DNA of 16,852 bases from an uncultured Collinsella sp. (GTDB lineage: Bacteria; Actinomycetota; Coriobacteriia; Coriobacteriales; Coriobacteriaceae). The stretch is from positions 1-16,852 of the forward strand of contig CAAELZ010000066.1 in NCBI GenBank assembly GCA_900756945.1, read 5' to 3'. Of the stretch, positions 6,003-14,283 are shown one piece after another; the first letter of the stretch is position 1, and each line of letters opens with the position of its first letter. A model generated the notes under the pieces. That model saw nothing but the letters and a program-made list of their open reading frames with translations. It was not told the origin of the DNA and ran no database searches. A program made the position numbers and the translations under genes.

Positions 6003-6812
6003 CTATTGTGCCTGCGCGTTCATGAAAACCAGGGTGTTTTTGTCTGAAAGCTCGGGGATGTGCCGATAGCCGATGTTGAATGCGGTAAGTTCGCTTGCAT
6101 CCTCGAGCTTGTTTTCTGCCATCCACCGCACCATGGAGCCGCGTGCCTTTTTGCTGGCGGTCGACCGTTGGATGGGCTTCCCGTTGCGGATACCCTCGCC
6201 AAAGAGGCATGTGACGGCCGTGGCGTCGCCCGCGAGGTGGGGCAGAACGGCTTTGGCGTATTCCGCGCTGGCGAGGTTGACGATCGTAACGTTGGAGCCC
6301 GCCGGAGCGATGGCCCGTGCGAGCTTGTCGCCCCAAAACGCGTAGAGGTCTCGGGTATCGTCGACGGCAAGCTTCGCGCCCATCTCCAACCGATACGGTT
6401 CAACGGCATGAAAGGGGCGAACGCACCCGTAGAGGCCAGAGAGGATCCACAGGTGGCTTTGCAGCCAGGCGAGCTGTTCGGCATCCATCACCTCGGGCGC
6501 CATGCTCTGGTATTGAATACCGTGATAGGACATGACGGCGGGGGAGAGGCGACGGGCGAGTGCGGGATTGTCGAGATCGCCGTTTTTCAGGATGGGCCCG
6601 AACTCATGCAGGGTGTTGAGGCAAGGCCCCAGCAGTTTGTCGCTCACGTTCCATAGCGCCTGCAGGCCGCCGCTGCCTTCATTTCGCTCGATATCTAGCA
6701 GTGCGCGGTGGAGGCGAGCCGTCTCGTGCGCAAAAGGTGGAATGCCCAGGACTTCAAAAGCATCTTGGGCCGCGCGCATCTGCTTGGCGGGCGAAATGAT
6801 GACCTGCAGCAT
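6003..6812 (-). CDS. yaaA: Peroxide stress protein YaaA (DUF328/UPF0246)
   Basis: YaaA proteins help limit intracellular free iron and DNA damage under peroxide stress and have a DNA-binding fold. The 269-residue protein is of normal family length. It carries the conserved segments MLQVIISPAK (1-10), LSGLYGCVRPFHAVEPYRLE (124-143), FWGDKLA (159-165), NLASAEYAKAV (179-189), KKARGSMVRWM (221-231) and FNIGYRH (245-251). The start ATG 6812 has AAGGAG at 6818-6823. A longer in-frame ORF reaching 7013 would read through the upstream terminator and is rejected. The gene follows the aminopeptidase gene on the same strand but is separated from it by a strong stem-loop. Confidence 0.93.
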   Translation of the reverse strand: MLQVIISPAKQMRAAQDAFEVLGIPPFAHETARLHRALLDIERNEGSGGLQALWNVSDKLLGPCLNTLHEFGPILKNGDLDNPALARRLSPAVMSYHGIQYQSMAPEVMDAEQLAWLQSHLWILSGLYGCVRPFHAVEPYRLEMGAKLAVDDTRDLYAFWGDKLARAIAPAGSNVTIVNLASAEYAKAVLPHLAGDATAVTCLFGEGIRNGKPIQRSTASKKARGSMVRWMAENKLEDASELTAFNIGYRHIPELSDKNTLVFMNAQAQ

Positions 6813-6825
6813 GGACTCTCCTTTG

Positions 6826-6902
6826 CAAAAAAGAAAGTTGCGGTGAAATACGGCCCGTTTTGGCCGTTTATGGGCCAGTTTAGTCCGTATTTCACCGCAA
6901 CT
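6826..6902 (-). terminator. Long stem-loop terminator between aminopeptidase gene and yaaA
   Basis: AGTTGCGGTGAAATACGG (6836-6853) and its exact reverse complement (6885-6902) form an 18-bp perfect stem. Inside is a symmetric internal loop and a second 5-bp stem, TGGCC (6861-6865) with GGCCA (6873-6877). Read on the minus strand, the stem is followed by TTTCTTTTTT, a good terminator tail for the aminopeptidase transcript. The architecture resembles the element at 2832-2896. Confidence 0.85.
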
Positions 6903-6915
6903 GATGAAGGGTTGG

Positions 6916-8313
6916 TTACGCGCGCTCGATGAAGGCCTTGTAGCCGCGATAGGCCTCGTAGATATCGGCCTTGTTAGCGACCTCCCACAGGGCGTGCATG
7001 GACAGGACGGCAACGCCAGAGTCGATGACGTTCATGCCGTACTTAGCCATGATGTATGCGATGGTGCCGCCGCCGCCCGCGTTGACGCGACCGAGCTCGC
7101 AGGTCTGGAAGTCCACGCCGGCCTCGTCCATGATGTCGCGGATGAGGGCCACATACTCGGCGTCGGCGTCGTTAGAGCCGCCCTTGCCGCGGCTGCCCGT
7201 GTACTTGTTAAAGCACAGGCCGCGACCCATAAAGGCTGCGTTCTTGGTTTCGAACTTGCCGGCGTAGCCCGGGTCGAAGCCGGCGGACACGTCGGAGGAG
7301 AGCATGCGGCTGCGGGCGAGCGCGCGGCGCAGGGCCAGCGGGCTATCCTCGTCGGCGAGCGTCATGATCTCGGCGACGGTGTTCTCGAAGAAGCGGCTCG
7401 TCATGCCGGTGGCACCCACGGAACCGATCTCCTCCTTGTCGACGATGAGCGTGATGCTCGTACGTTCGACGTCTGCCACGTTGATCTGGGCGAGCATGGA
7501 GGGGTAAGCGCAGACGCGGTCGTCGTGGCCATAGCCCAAAATCATGGAGCGGTCGAGACCCATGTCGCGGGCGGGGCCGGCGGGCACGACCTCTATCTCG
7601 GCGGAGAGGAAGTCCTCCTCCTCGACGTCGTACTGTTCCTTGAGGATGTCCAGGAACATCTGCTTGACGGGCTCCTTGGGGGCGTCCTTGTCGTCCACGT
7701 CAAACTTGACGGGACGGCCGCCCACGATCACGTCGAGGATCTCGGCGTCGACGGCGTCCTTGGCCGGCTTGGACATCTGCTCGCTCGAGAGGTGGATCAG
7801 CAGGTCGGAGATGGTAAAGACCGGGTCGTCGGCCTTGTCGCCGATGTTGATGTCGACGGTGGTGCCGTCCTTTTTGCAGATGACGCCCACAAGCGCGAGC
7901 GGGGAGGCCACCCAGTGGTAGCTCTTGACGCCGCCGTAGTAGTGCGTGTCGAGGTAGGCCATGTCGCCGGCCTCGAAGGCGGGATTTTGCTTGAGGTCCA
8001 GGCGAGGCGAGTCCACGTGGGCGCCCAGGATGTTAAAGCCCTGCTCGAGCGGGGCGGTTCCAAGGTTGACGAGCATAAGGTCCTTGCCGTGGTTGGCGGC
8101 GTACACCTTGTCGCCTGCCTTGAGCTCGCGGCCTTCGGCGATCACGGTCTCCAGGTCGACGTAGCCCGCCTCCTCGGCCATCTTGATGCCGGTCTTGACA
8201 CACAGGCGCTCGGTCTTGTTCTCACTCAAAAACTGCTTATAGCCGCGGCAAAGCTCCTCGAGCTCCTCGATCTGCTGTGGCGTGTACTTTTTCCATGCGC
8301 AGGGACGCTCCAT
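6916..8313 (-). CDS. M18 family metalloaminopeptidase
   Basis: This 465-residue protein belongs to the aspartyl-aminopeptidase type (M18), cytosolic dinuclear-zinc exopeptidases that remove N-terminal residues, often acidic ones, from peptides. The metal and catalytic residues expected for the family are visible: His99 in GAHVDSPRLD, the Asp264-Asp265 pair in GYGHDD, Glu294-Glu295 in VDKEEIGS, Asp341 in SSDVSAGFDP and His440 in LSMHALWE. The start ATG 8313 has AAAGGAG at 8321-8327. Extension of the frame to 8901 would run into polA on the other strand and is not supported. The gene is divergent from polA with a 166-bp shared upstream region, and its transcript should end at the 6826-6902 stem-loop. 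Confidence 0.93.
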   Translation of the reverse strand: MERPCAWKKYTPQQIEELEELCRGYKQFLSENKTERLCVKTGIKMAEEAGYVDLETVIAEGRELKAGDKVYAANHGKDLMLVNLGTAPLEQGFNILGAHVDSPRLDLKQNPAFEAGDMAYLDTHYYGGVKSYHWVASPLALVGVICKKDGTTVDINIGDKADDPVFTISDLLIHLSSEQMSKPAKDAVDAEILDVIVGGRPVKFDVDDKDAPKEPVKQMFLDILKEQYDVEEEDFLSAEIEVVPAGPARDMGLDRSMILGYGHDDRVCAYPSMLAQINVADVERTSITLIVDKEEIGSVGATGMTSRFFENTVAEIMTLADEDSPLALRRALARSRMLSSDVSAGFDPGYAGKFETKNAAFMGRGLCFNKYTGSRGKGGSNDADAEYVALIRDIMDEAGVDFQTCELGRVNAGGGGTIAYIMAKYGMNVIDSGVAVLSMHALWEVANKADIYEAYRGYKAFIERA

Positions 8314-8479
8314 GACGCAGGCTCCTTTCGGATCGATCGTGCTGGTTAATGTACCGTGAGCCATCGTATCACGCGCGGGCGCGCGGTGGCGGAGGAGCCT
8401 GATGTGCGGTGGCCGCGAGGCGGGGAGCGTGTAAACTGGTGGGAGCAAATCGTGCCCAGCCCAAAGCGAGGTATTCAAT
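8314..8479. promoter_or_regulatory. Divergent upstream region of the aminopeptidase gene and polA
   Basis: This 166-bp region must hold promoters for both genes. For polA, TAAACT at 8432-8437 (preceded by TG) is a possible -10, but no good -35 is seen at the right distance. On the minus strand, only weak TACGAT- and TACATT-like hexamers were found. No operator palindrome was recognised. Confidence 0.3.
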
Positions 8480-11230
8480 ATGTCTGACAAACGCCGTACC
8501 TTTGCCGTTATCGACGGCAACTCGCTCATGCACCGCGCCTTCCACGCCGTGCCGCCCACCATGAACGCGCCGGACGGTCGCCCCACCAACGCGATCTTTG
8601 GCTTTTTAAACATGTTTCTCAAGATGATCGACGCCTTTAACCCCGATGGTGTGGTCGTGGCGTTTGATAAGGGCAAGCCGCGCGTGCGCATGGAGATGCT
8701 GCCGCAGTATAAGGCGCAGCGCCCGCCCATGGACCCCGACCTGCACGCGCAGTTCCCCATGATTAAGGAGCTGCTCGCTGCGCTCAACGTGCCGATTTTG
8801 CAGTCCGAGGGCTGGGAAGGTGACGATATCCTGGGCACCATGGCGCGCCTGGGCGAGGAAGCCGGCTGCGACATGCTGCTGGTGACCGGCGACCGCGACA
8901 TGTATCAGCTCGTGACCGAGCACGTCAACGTGGTCTCGACCCGCAAGGGCCTGTCCGACGTGGCGATTATGACGCCCGAGAGCGTGGACGACCTGTATCA
9001 CGGCATTACGCCGGCGCTCGTGCCCGATTTTTACGGCCTGAAGGGCGATACGTCGGACAACATTCCCGGCGTGCCGGGCATCGGCCCCAAAAAGGCGAGC
9101 GCGCTCATCGCGCAGTACGGCAGCCTGGACGAGGTCATCGCGCATGCCGACGAGGTCAAGGGCAAGATGGGCGAGAACCTGCGCGCACACATCGACGACG
9201 CGCTGCTGAGCCGTAAGGTGGCGACCATCCGCACCGATGCGCCCGTTGAGCTCGATTTTGAGGCGACGTCCTTCCCGGCGTTTTCTGCCGATGAGGTTTC
9301 CGCGGCGCTGGGCACGCTTGGTATCACCGCCATGCAGAACCGTTTCTTGGCGCTGATCGGCGGCGAGGGCGGGGCTGCGGCCACTGCCAGCACGTTTGAG
9401 ATTCCTCACGTTATGCGCGCTGCCGCCGGCGATGCCGAGGCGCTCGCTGCCGCTGCCGCAGAGGTTTCGCGTGCGATCAAGGCAGGCGAGTGGGTCGCCG
9501 CCGTGGTGGACGATGACAAGGAAGAGGGCGCGCTCTTTGGGCTGACGCGCACGCTGTGGTTGGCGACGTCCAAGGGCCTGTTTGCGCTCGAGGAGGGCGA
9601 CAGCGGTGCGGCGGCTGAGGTTGAGGGCTTCAACTTCGCCCACGGCGTGATTGCCGGCGTGCTCGCGCGTCTGTTTATGGAAGGCCGTGCGGCGAGCCCG
9701 GATATGAAGGCGCTTCTGCATGAGCTTTCGCCCATCGATTCTTCTGAGCCCGAGCTCATGGATCCGCTGGCAGTCGATTCCACGCGCATCTTCGATACCG
9801 TTGTTGCCGCCTACCTGTTGGATTCCGACCGCTCCGAGTTTGACGAGGTGTATCTGGCCGATACGTATCTGCAGATGGCGCTGCCTGCGGCGCGCGGCGC
9901 AGAGGGTGCTGGCGAGGACGCTCCTGCGCCCGCCGCTCGCACGGCGGCCTTGACGCTGGCGCTGGTTGCACCGCTGCGTGACCGCATGGCCCGCGAGAAC
10001 GCCGCCAACGTGTTCGATGGGATCGAGATGCCGCTCGTGCCGGTGCTTGCCAAGATGGAGCGCGCGGGCATGCTCGTGGACCCCGACCGCCTGCACAGTC
10101 TGTCCGAGGGCCTGGCGACCCAGATTGCCGAGGTCGAGCGCAGCATTCGCGACCTAGCCGGCGACGAGACCTTTAACATCGGCAGCCCCATGCAACTCTC
10201 GCACGTGCTGTTTGATGTTATGGGACTTCCGACCAAGGGCCTCAAAAAGACCAAGCGCGGCTACTATTCGACCAACGCCAAGGTGCTGAGCGACCTTGCC
10301 CGCGACCACGAGATCGTGCGCCTGATTTTGGACTGGCGTGAGAAGTCCAAGATTAAGTCGACCTATCTGGACACGCTGGGCCCGCTGCGCCGTGGTGACG
10401 GGCGTGTGCACACCACGTACAACCAGACCATCACCGCGACGGGGCGTTTGTCTTCGAGCGACCCCAATCTGCAAAACATTCCGACGCGCTCGGAGCTGGG
10501 GCGTACCGTCAAGACGGCGTTTTCGGCGGGCGAGGGCAGCGTCTTTTTGGCGGTGGACTACTCGCAGATCGAGTTGCGCCTACTCGCGCATCTTTCGGGT
10601 GATGAACATCTGGTACGTGCCTTTAACGAGGGTGAGGACTTCCATGCCGAGACGGCCGCGCGCGTGTTTGGCGTTCCCGTGTCCGAGGTAACGCCCGATC
10701 TGCGCAGCCGCGCCAAGGCCGTGAACTTTGGCATCGTGTACGGTCAGCAGGCGTACGGCCTGTCGCAGTCGCTGCACATCTCGATGGTCGAGGCGCGTGA
10801 CATGATCGACCGCTACTACGAGGCCTACCCGGGCGTGCGCACGTTCCTCGACAACGTGGTGGCGCGCGCCAGGCAGACGGGCTATGCCGAGACCATGTAC
10901 GGACGCCGTCGTCATATTCCGGAGCTCAAGGCCAAAAACCCGCAGCTCCGCGGCTTTGGCGAGCGTACGGCCATGAATCATCCCATGCAGGGCACCGCCG
11001 CCGACATCATCAAGATCGCCATGGCCCGCGTAAGCCGTCGCTTGGAAGAAGAAGGCTTTGCCGCCCACATGATCCTGCAGGTACACGACGAACTGGACTT
11101 TGAGTGCCCCGTCGACGAAGTCGAGCGCCTCACCGCCATGGTCCGCGACGTCATGGAACACGTAGTAGACCTCCGCGTACCGTTGATCGCCGAAGCCAGC
11201 ACCGGCATAACCTGGGCCGACGCGAAATAG
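8480..11230 (+). CDS. polA: DNA polymerase I
   Basis: PolA processes Okazaki fragments and fills repair gaps. The 916-residue protein has a full 5'-3' nuclease domain (about 1-300): IDGNSLMHRAFH, FDKGKPRVRMEML, EGWEGDDILG, VTGDRDMYQL, and GDTSDNIPGVPGIGPKKA from 189. The middle domain (about 315-525) has the shape of the 3'-5' exonuclease domain, but the expected DxE of motif Exo I is replaced by a VVDDDKEE stretch near 343, so proofreading is probably lost. The polymerase domain is intact: motif A VDYSQIELR (Asp693), motif B RSRAKAVNFGIVYG (Lys746) and motif C QVHDELD (Asp870). GAGG precedes the ATG. Codon choice in the last 200 bases (GAA, GTA) differs somewhat from the rest. Confidence 0.97.
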   Translation: MSDKRRTFAVIDGNSLMHRAFHAVPPTMNAPDGRPTNAIFGFLNMFLKMIDAFNPDGVVVAFDKGKPRVRMEMLPQYKAQRPPMDPDLHAQFPMIKELLAALNVPILQSEGWEGDDILGTMARLGEEAGCDMLLVTGDRDMYQLVTEHVNVVSTRKGLSDVAIMTPESVDDLYHGITPALVPDFYGLKGDTSDNIPGVPGIGPKKASALIAQYGSLDEVIAHADEVKGKMGENLRAHIDDALLSRKVATIRTDAPVELDFEATSFPAFSADEVSAALGTLGITAMQNRFLALIGGEGGAAATASTFEIPHVMRAAAGDAEALAAAAAEVSRAIKAGEWVAAVVDDDKEEGALFGLTRTLWLATSKGLFALEEGDSGAAAEVEGFNFAHGVIAGVLARLFMEGRAASPDMKALLHELSPIDSSEPELMDPLAVDSTRIFDTVVAAYLLDSDRSEFDEVYLADTYLQMALPAARGAEGAGEDAPAPAARTAALTLALVAPLRDRMARENAANVFDGIEMPLVPVLAKMERAGMLVDPDRLHSLSEGLATQIAEVERSIRDLAGDETFNIGSPMQLSHVLFDVMGLPTKGLKKTKRGYYSTNAKVLSDLARDHEIVRLILDWREKSKIKSTYLDTLGPLRRGDGRVHTTYNQTITATGRLSSSDPNLQNIPTRSELGRTVKTAFSAGEGSVFLAVDYSQIELRLLAHLSGDEHLVRAFNEGEDFHAETAARVFGVPVSEVTPDLRSRAKAVNFGIVYGQQAYGLSQSLHISMVEARDMIDRYYEAYPGVRTFLDNVVARARQTGYAETMYGRRRHIPELKAKNPQLRGFGERTAMNHPMQGTAADIIKIAMARVSRRLEEEGFAAHMILQVHDELDFECPVDEVERLTAMVRDVMEHVVDLRVPLIAEASTGITWADAK

Positions 11231-11287
11231 GGAAGCACTCCGTAAGGCAAGCTCGCCCAAGACGCAAGCCCCCACATACTTAAGATT

Positions 11288-11318
11288 TGGGACAAACACT
11301 ACTGATTAATTTGTCCCA
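11288..11318. other. Hairpin with GGGACAAA arms downstream of polA
   Basis: TGGGACAAA at 11288-11296 pairs perfectly with TTTGTCCCA at 11310-11318 around a 13-nt AT-rich loop. There is no T-run beyond it. It may assist termination or be a small repeat. Confidence 0.45.
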
Positions 11319-11331
11319 CAGTAACCAAAAC

Positions 11332-11366
11332 AGAGGGGAGCCCCTCCCAACAAGGAGCTCCCCTCT
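11332..11366. terminator. Bidirectional stem-loop between polA and the HAD gene
   Basis: AGAGGGGAGC at 11332-11341 pairs with GCTCCCCTCT at 11357-11366; TCC/GGA extend the stem past a three-base bulge. On the minus strand it is followed by GTTTTGG, and on the plus strand by a weaker AT-rich tail. It lies between convergent polA and the HAD phosphatase gene. Confidence 0.6.
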
Positions 11367-11402
11367 GCTCAAATCATTTCAGCTAAGTATCTAGACACTC
11401 AA

Positions 11403-11465
11403 GACGCCATCTTGGCGCCCGGCCGGGTCCGACGAGCCCCGTTAACGAGCCGCCAAGATGGCGTC
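11403..11465. repeat. 15-bp perfect inverted repeat covering the 3' end of the HAD gene
   Basis: GACGCCATCTTGGCG at 11403-11417 is the exact reverse complement of 11451-11465. The right arm encodes the last codons of the HAD protein (DAILA); the left arm lies past its stop codon. The interior also pairs partly (GGGTC with AGCCC). It could act as a transcript-end hairpin on the minus strand, though no strong T-run follows. Confidence 0.6.
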
Positions 11466-12269
11466 GATGAGCGTCAGTACGCCCCCGTCGTTGTTGCTCG
11501 GAATGCGCCACTTGGCATGCGCGTTCATGTGCTCCTCGGCATTGTCCACGATAAAGCTATGCCCGACGCGCTCGAGCATGGGAATATCGTTGTAGGTGTC
11601 GCCCACGGCGGCGGCGTCGGCGATATCGATGCCCAGGTGGTCGCACAGGTGCGCGACGCCCGACCCCTTGTCGACGCCCAGGTTCATGAAGTCGATCCAC
11701 TCGCGCCCGGCGTTGGTGACGTAGAGCTTGTCCGAGAACTCGGGGCTGTAGTCCTCGCGAAACGCTGGCTCGGCATCGTAGGCGGGGAAGAAGATCGAAA
11801 TCTTGTTGGACTCGATATCAAGGCCCTCAAAGCTATCGACGTAGTTGATCGTGTTGTAGTACACGCTGATCTCGTCGTGGTACTGATGGTCGCGGGCGAG
11901 CACATAGAACTCGTCGTAGCAGCACAAGACGGGAACGGCACGCGGGTCCTCCGAGGCACGGGCGAGCACCTGCTGATACAGCGCCACATCGATGTTGCTC
12001 TTATAGATATAGCTGCCGCGATAGATGACGCAGGCTCCGTTGTCGGGACAAAAAGCAAGGCGGTTCTTAATGCTCTCGAACATTTCCTCGAGTTTGGGGG
12101 CGGGGCGTCCGCTGGCGGGGCAGAATACAATGCCTGCGTCGGCGAGCTTGTCCAGGCGCTCATCAAGACCCTGCGGCAACACGCGCTTGTCGGTGAGCAG
12201 CGTCTTGTCCATATCGACGGCGAGAATCTTAATGCTTCCGATATTGGTGTCCGATTCGTAAGTTTGCAT
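11442..12269 (-). CDS. Cof-type HAD-superfamily phosphatase
   Basis: This 275-residue protein belongs to the Cof/type IIB HAD hydrolases, cytosolic Mg2+-dependent phosphatases acting on sugar phosphates, cofactor phosphates and similar small molecules. Motif I is VDMDKT with nucleophile Asp19 and Asp21. Motif II is PASGR (Ser53). Motif III is Lys201 in VDKGSG. Motif IV is GDTYND (223-228). The cap between motifs II and III (about 80-190) determines substrate and gives no clear hint here. The start at 12269 is preceded by AAAGGCG at suitable distance; a later start near Met20 would lose motif I. It converges on polA, and its last codons form one arm of a perfect inverted repeat. Confidence 0.88.
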   Translation of the reverse strand: MQTYESDTNIGSIKILAVDMDKTLLTDKRVLPQGLDERLDKLADAGIVFCPASGRPAPKLEEMFESIKNRLAFCPDNGACVIYRGSYIYKSNIDVALYQQVLARASEDPRAVPVLCCYDEFYVLARDHQYHDEISVYYNTINYVDSFEGLDIESNKISIFFPAYDAEPAFREDYSPEFSDKLYVTNAGREWIDFMNLGVDKGSGVAHLCDHLGIDIADAAAVGDTYNDIPMLERVGHSFIVDNAEEHMNAHAKWRIPSNNDGGVLTLIDAILAAR

Positions 12270-12687
12270 AAAAGCGCGCCTTTCGTTTCGAAATTGTTTC
12301 AGACGTTATAACCATCAACCAGTAACTGAGCGTATTGTCGCAGGAACGGAGCGTATTTGCACCACGCTTCACAAAGTAATGAAAAAACTTTTCAGAAATT
12401 TGAATTTGTCGCTTGTGCTGCGGGCACTTTAGCGTAATATAGCGACCATCGAAAACGGAGACGGAAATACAACCGCTTACCGAAGAAAAGGTACCGTTTA
12501 CGATATTAGAATTGCGACCGGCGATAGGTGAAAGGAGAGGCAGATGCAGTTCGTAAAGATCATCACCACTGCAGATAATGCCATCCGACGCCAGCGCGCA
12601 ATTTCCCGACGACGATAACAATCGTCTCTGTTCGTATGGGGTGAAATGCCCCAACAGAGTCATTTTGAGGTCGTTGGGTTTTAGCAC
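12229..12687 (-). CDS. Doubtful hypothetical ORF in an AT-richer stretch
   Basis: This open frame of 152 residues begins at GTG 12687 (or ATG 12663) and overlaps the HAD gene start by 41 bp. The translation has a protein-like flavour in its first two thirds, for example FTPYEQRRLL and GRYITLKCPQHKRQIQISEK. However, neither start has a Shine-Dalgarno, codon use is unlike the neighbours (many TTT, AAT, ATT), and base composition is clearly more AT-rich. It matches no family I know. It could be a recently acquired small gene, a decaying gene, or chance. Confidence 0.3.
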   Translation of the reverse strand: MLKPNDLKMTLLGHFTPYEQRRLLSSSGNCALASDGIICSGDDLYELHLPLLSPIAGRNSNIVNGTFSSVSGCISVSVFDGRYITLKCPQHKRQIQISEKFFHYFVKRGANTLRSCDNTLSYWLMVITSETISKRKARFYANLRIGHQYRKH

Positions 12688-12823
12688 GATATAAACGCAT
12701 GTTTCTAGGGCATGCTGTGCTGCTTTTTGCTATTTAACCTGATATTGCACGGTTTTTTGACCTCGAAATGACTTGCAACTGACCGATGTTCTAACTAGCT
12801 ACCAAGGGCGAAAGGAAACAGCC
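12270..12823. other. 554-bp AT-richer intergenic region upstream of argG
   Basis: Apart from the doubtful minus-strand ORF, I see only a small hairpin (GACGAT 12611-12616 with ATCGTC 12621-12626) and no clear ArgR-type operator, T-box or terminator. argG must take its promoter from the right part of this stretch. TTGACC at 12757-12762 is a possible -35, but no good -10 sits at 16-18 bp from it. The composition contrasts with the GC-rich genes on both sides. Confidence 0.4.
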
Positions 12824-14050
12824 ATGAGCAAGGAAAAAGTCGTTCTCGCATATTCCGGTGGTCTTGATACATCCGTATGTGTCAAGTGGCTCCAGGACGA
12901 GAAGAATCTCGATGTCGTTTGCGTCTGCGGCAACGTGGGCCAGGAGGAGACCGGCTTGGATGCCAAGAAGCAGAAGGCGCTTGACCTGGGCGTTCTCGAT
13001 TGCCAGGTGCTCGACCTGCGCGACGAGTTCTCCGATGAGTTCCTGACTAAGGCCATCGCCGCAAACTCCATGTACGAGAACAAGTACCCGCTGCTCTCCG
13101 CGCTGTCTCGCCCGCTGCTCGCCAAGAAGCTTGTCGAGGTCGCTCACGAGTTTGGCGCGACCTACGCCGCCCACGGCTGCACCGGCAAGGGTAACGACCA
13201 GGTTCGTTTTGAGGCTGCCGTCAAGGCCCTCGACCCCGAGCTTAAGGTTATCGCCCCGGTTCGCGAGTGGGATCTGAAGTGCCGTCCCGATGAGGTTGCC
13301 TATGCTCACGCCCACAACGTGCCGGTTCCCGAGGGCGCCAACGACAACCCCTATTCCATCGACGACAACCTGTGGGGTCGCGCCATCGAGTGCGGTCACC
13401 TGGAGGATCCCTGGAACGAGCCGCTCGACGACGCTTGGGTTATGACCAAGAACCCCGAGGACACGCCGGACACCCCGACCTACACCGAGATTGAGTTTGA
13501 GGCGGGCAAGCCCGTCGCCGTCGATGGCAAGAAGATGAAACTCTCCGAGATCGTCATCGCCCTCAACAAGATTTCGGGTGACAACGGCTTTGGCCGTCTC
13601 GACCTGGTCGAGGATCGTCTGGTGGGCCTCAAGAGTCGCGAGTGCTACGAGGTTCCCGGCGCCCTGACGCTCATCACCGCCCACAAGGCGCTCGAGGACA
13701 TCTGCGTCGAGGGCGACCTGCTCAAGACCAAGATTAAGCTCGAGCAGGATTGGGCCACTGCCGTGTACAACGGCCAGTGGTACAGCCCGCTCAAAAACGC
13801 GCTCGATGCCTTTATGGCCGACACCCAGAAGTTCGTGACCGGCACCGTCCGTCTGAAGTTCTTTAAGGGCAACTGCCATGTCGTCGGCCGCAAGAGCCCG
13901 TTTAGCCTGTATGACTACGGTCTGGCTACCTACGACCGCGACACTACGTTTGACGAGAAGGCCAGCGCCGGCTTTATCGAGATCGATACGCTGTCGCTCA
14001 AGACGTGGGCTAAGGTCCAGGGCCCCAGCTCTGCTGCCGCCCAGGCCTAG
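12824..14050 (+). CDS. argG: Argininosuccinate synthase
   Basis: ArgG joins citrulline and aspartate with ATP to form argininosuccinate, the penultimate step of arginine synthesis. The 408-residue length is typical. The N-terminal ATP pyrophosphatase P-loop AYSGGLDTS is at 9-17, followed by GNVGQEE, the ENKYPLLSALSRPLLAKK segment, AHGCTGKGNDQVRFE, and REWDLKCRPDE. The start ATG 12824 has AAAGGAAA at 12811-12818; the earlier in-frame start at 12773 is unsupported. Codon use is strongly biased toward C- and G-ending codons, suggesting good expression. A terminator follows about 150 bp downstream, before a small gene and argH. Confidence 0.97.
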   Translation: MSKEKVVLAYSGGLDTSVCVKWLQDEKNLDVVCVCGNVGQEETGLDAKKQKALDLGVLDCQVLDLRDEFSDEFLTKAIAANSMYENKYPLLSALSRPLLAKKLVEVAHEFGATYAAHGCTGKGNDQVRFEAAVKALDPELKVIAPVREWDLKCRPDEVAYAHAHNVPVPEGANDNPYSIDDNLWGRAIECGHLEDPWNEPLDDAWVMTKNPEDTPDTPTYTEIEFEAGKPVAVDGKKMKLSEIVIALNKISGDNGFGRLDLVEDRLVGLKSRECYEVPGALTLITAHKALEDICVEGDLLKTKIKLEQDWATAVYNGQWYSPLKNALDAFMADTQKFVTGTVRLKFFKGNCHVVGRKSPFSLYDYGLATYDRDTTFDEKASAGFIEIDTLSLKTWAKVQGPSSAAAQA

Positions 14051-14283
14051 CGCCTCCTTCCTTTGGTATCCGCGCGGCCCATCCGCGTGATACATAACGG
14101 GCGCATGGGGTCCCTACCTTTCGTTATGCTTGCTGACACTTCTTAACATCGGTGGCCCCTACGTTCCGCCCGCATATATGATGCCGCGTCTGCGGCTGAG
14201 TCCGAGCCCCGCCGGGGTTGTCCGGCGGGGCTCCTTCTATCAATTTGGCGGCCCTGCGCCTATATATATGGGGAGTATCCATT
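14051..14283. other. Structured intergenic region after argG
   Basis: The stretch holds several short inverted repeats: CATAACG (14093-14099) with CGTTATG (14122-14128), and GCCGC (14183-14187) with GCGGC (14192-14196), besides the terminator listed separately. No coding frame with a ribosome site was found before 14284. Confidence 0.4.
14204..14238 (+). terminator. Stem-loop terminator after argG
   Basis: GAGCCCCGCCGG at 14204-14215 pairs perfectly over 12 bp with CCGGCGGGGCTC at 14222-14233 around a GGTTGT loop. The tail is CTTCT, only moderately T-rich. It lies 153 bp after argG and 46 bp before the ribosome site-bearing start of the small gene. Confidence 0.65.

Noticed and set aside
6813..7013. 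Upstream extension of yaaA
   Set aside because: It would cross a strong terminator and the end of the aminopeptidase gene. ATG 6812 has a good AAGGAG.
6904..8349. 481-codon plus-strand frame opposite the aminopeptidase
   Set aside because: Its composition (Val/His/Asp/Gly rich, no family features) is typical of an antisense shadow of a GC-rich gene.
8606..10096. 496-codon minus-strand frame inside polA
   Set aside because: It lies opposite a conserved polymerase gene and shows no recognisable domain; this is a codon-bias artefact.
12791..14095. 434-codon minus-strand frame opposite argG
   Set aside because: It is an antisense shadow; the argG frame is unambiguous.
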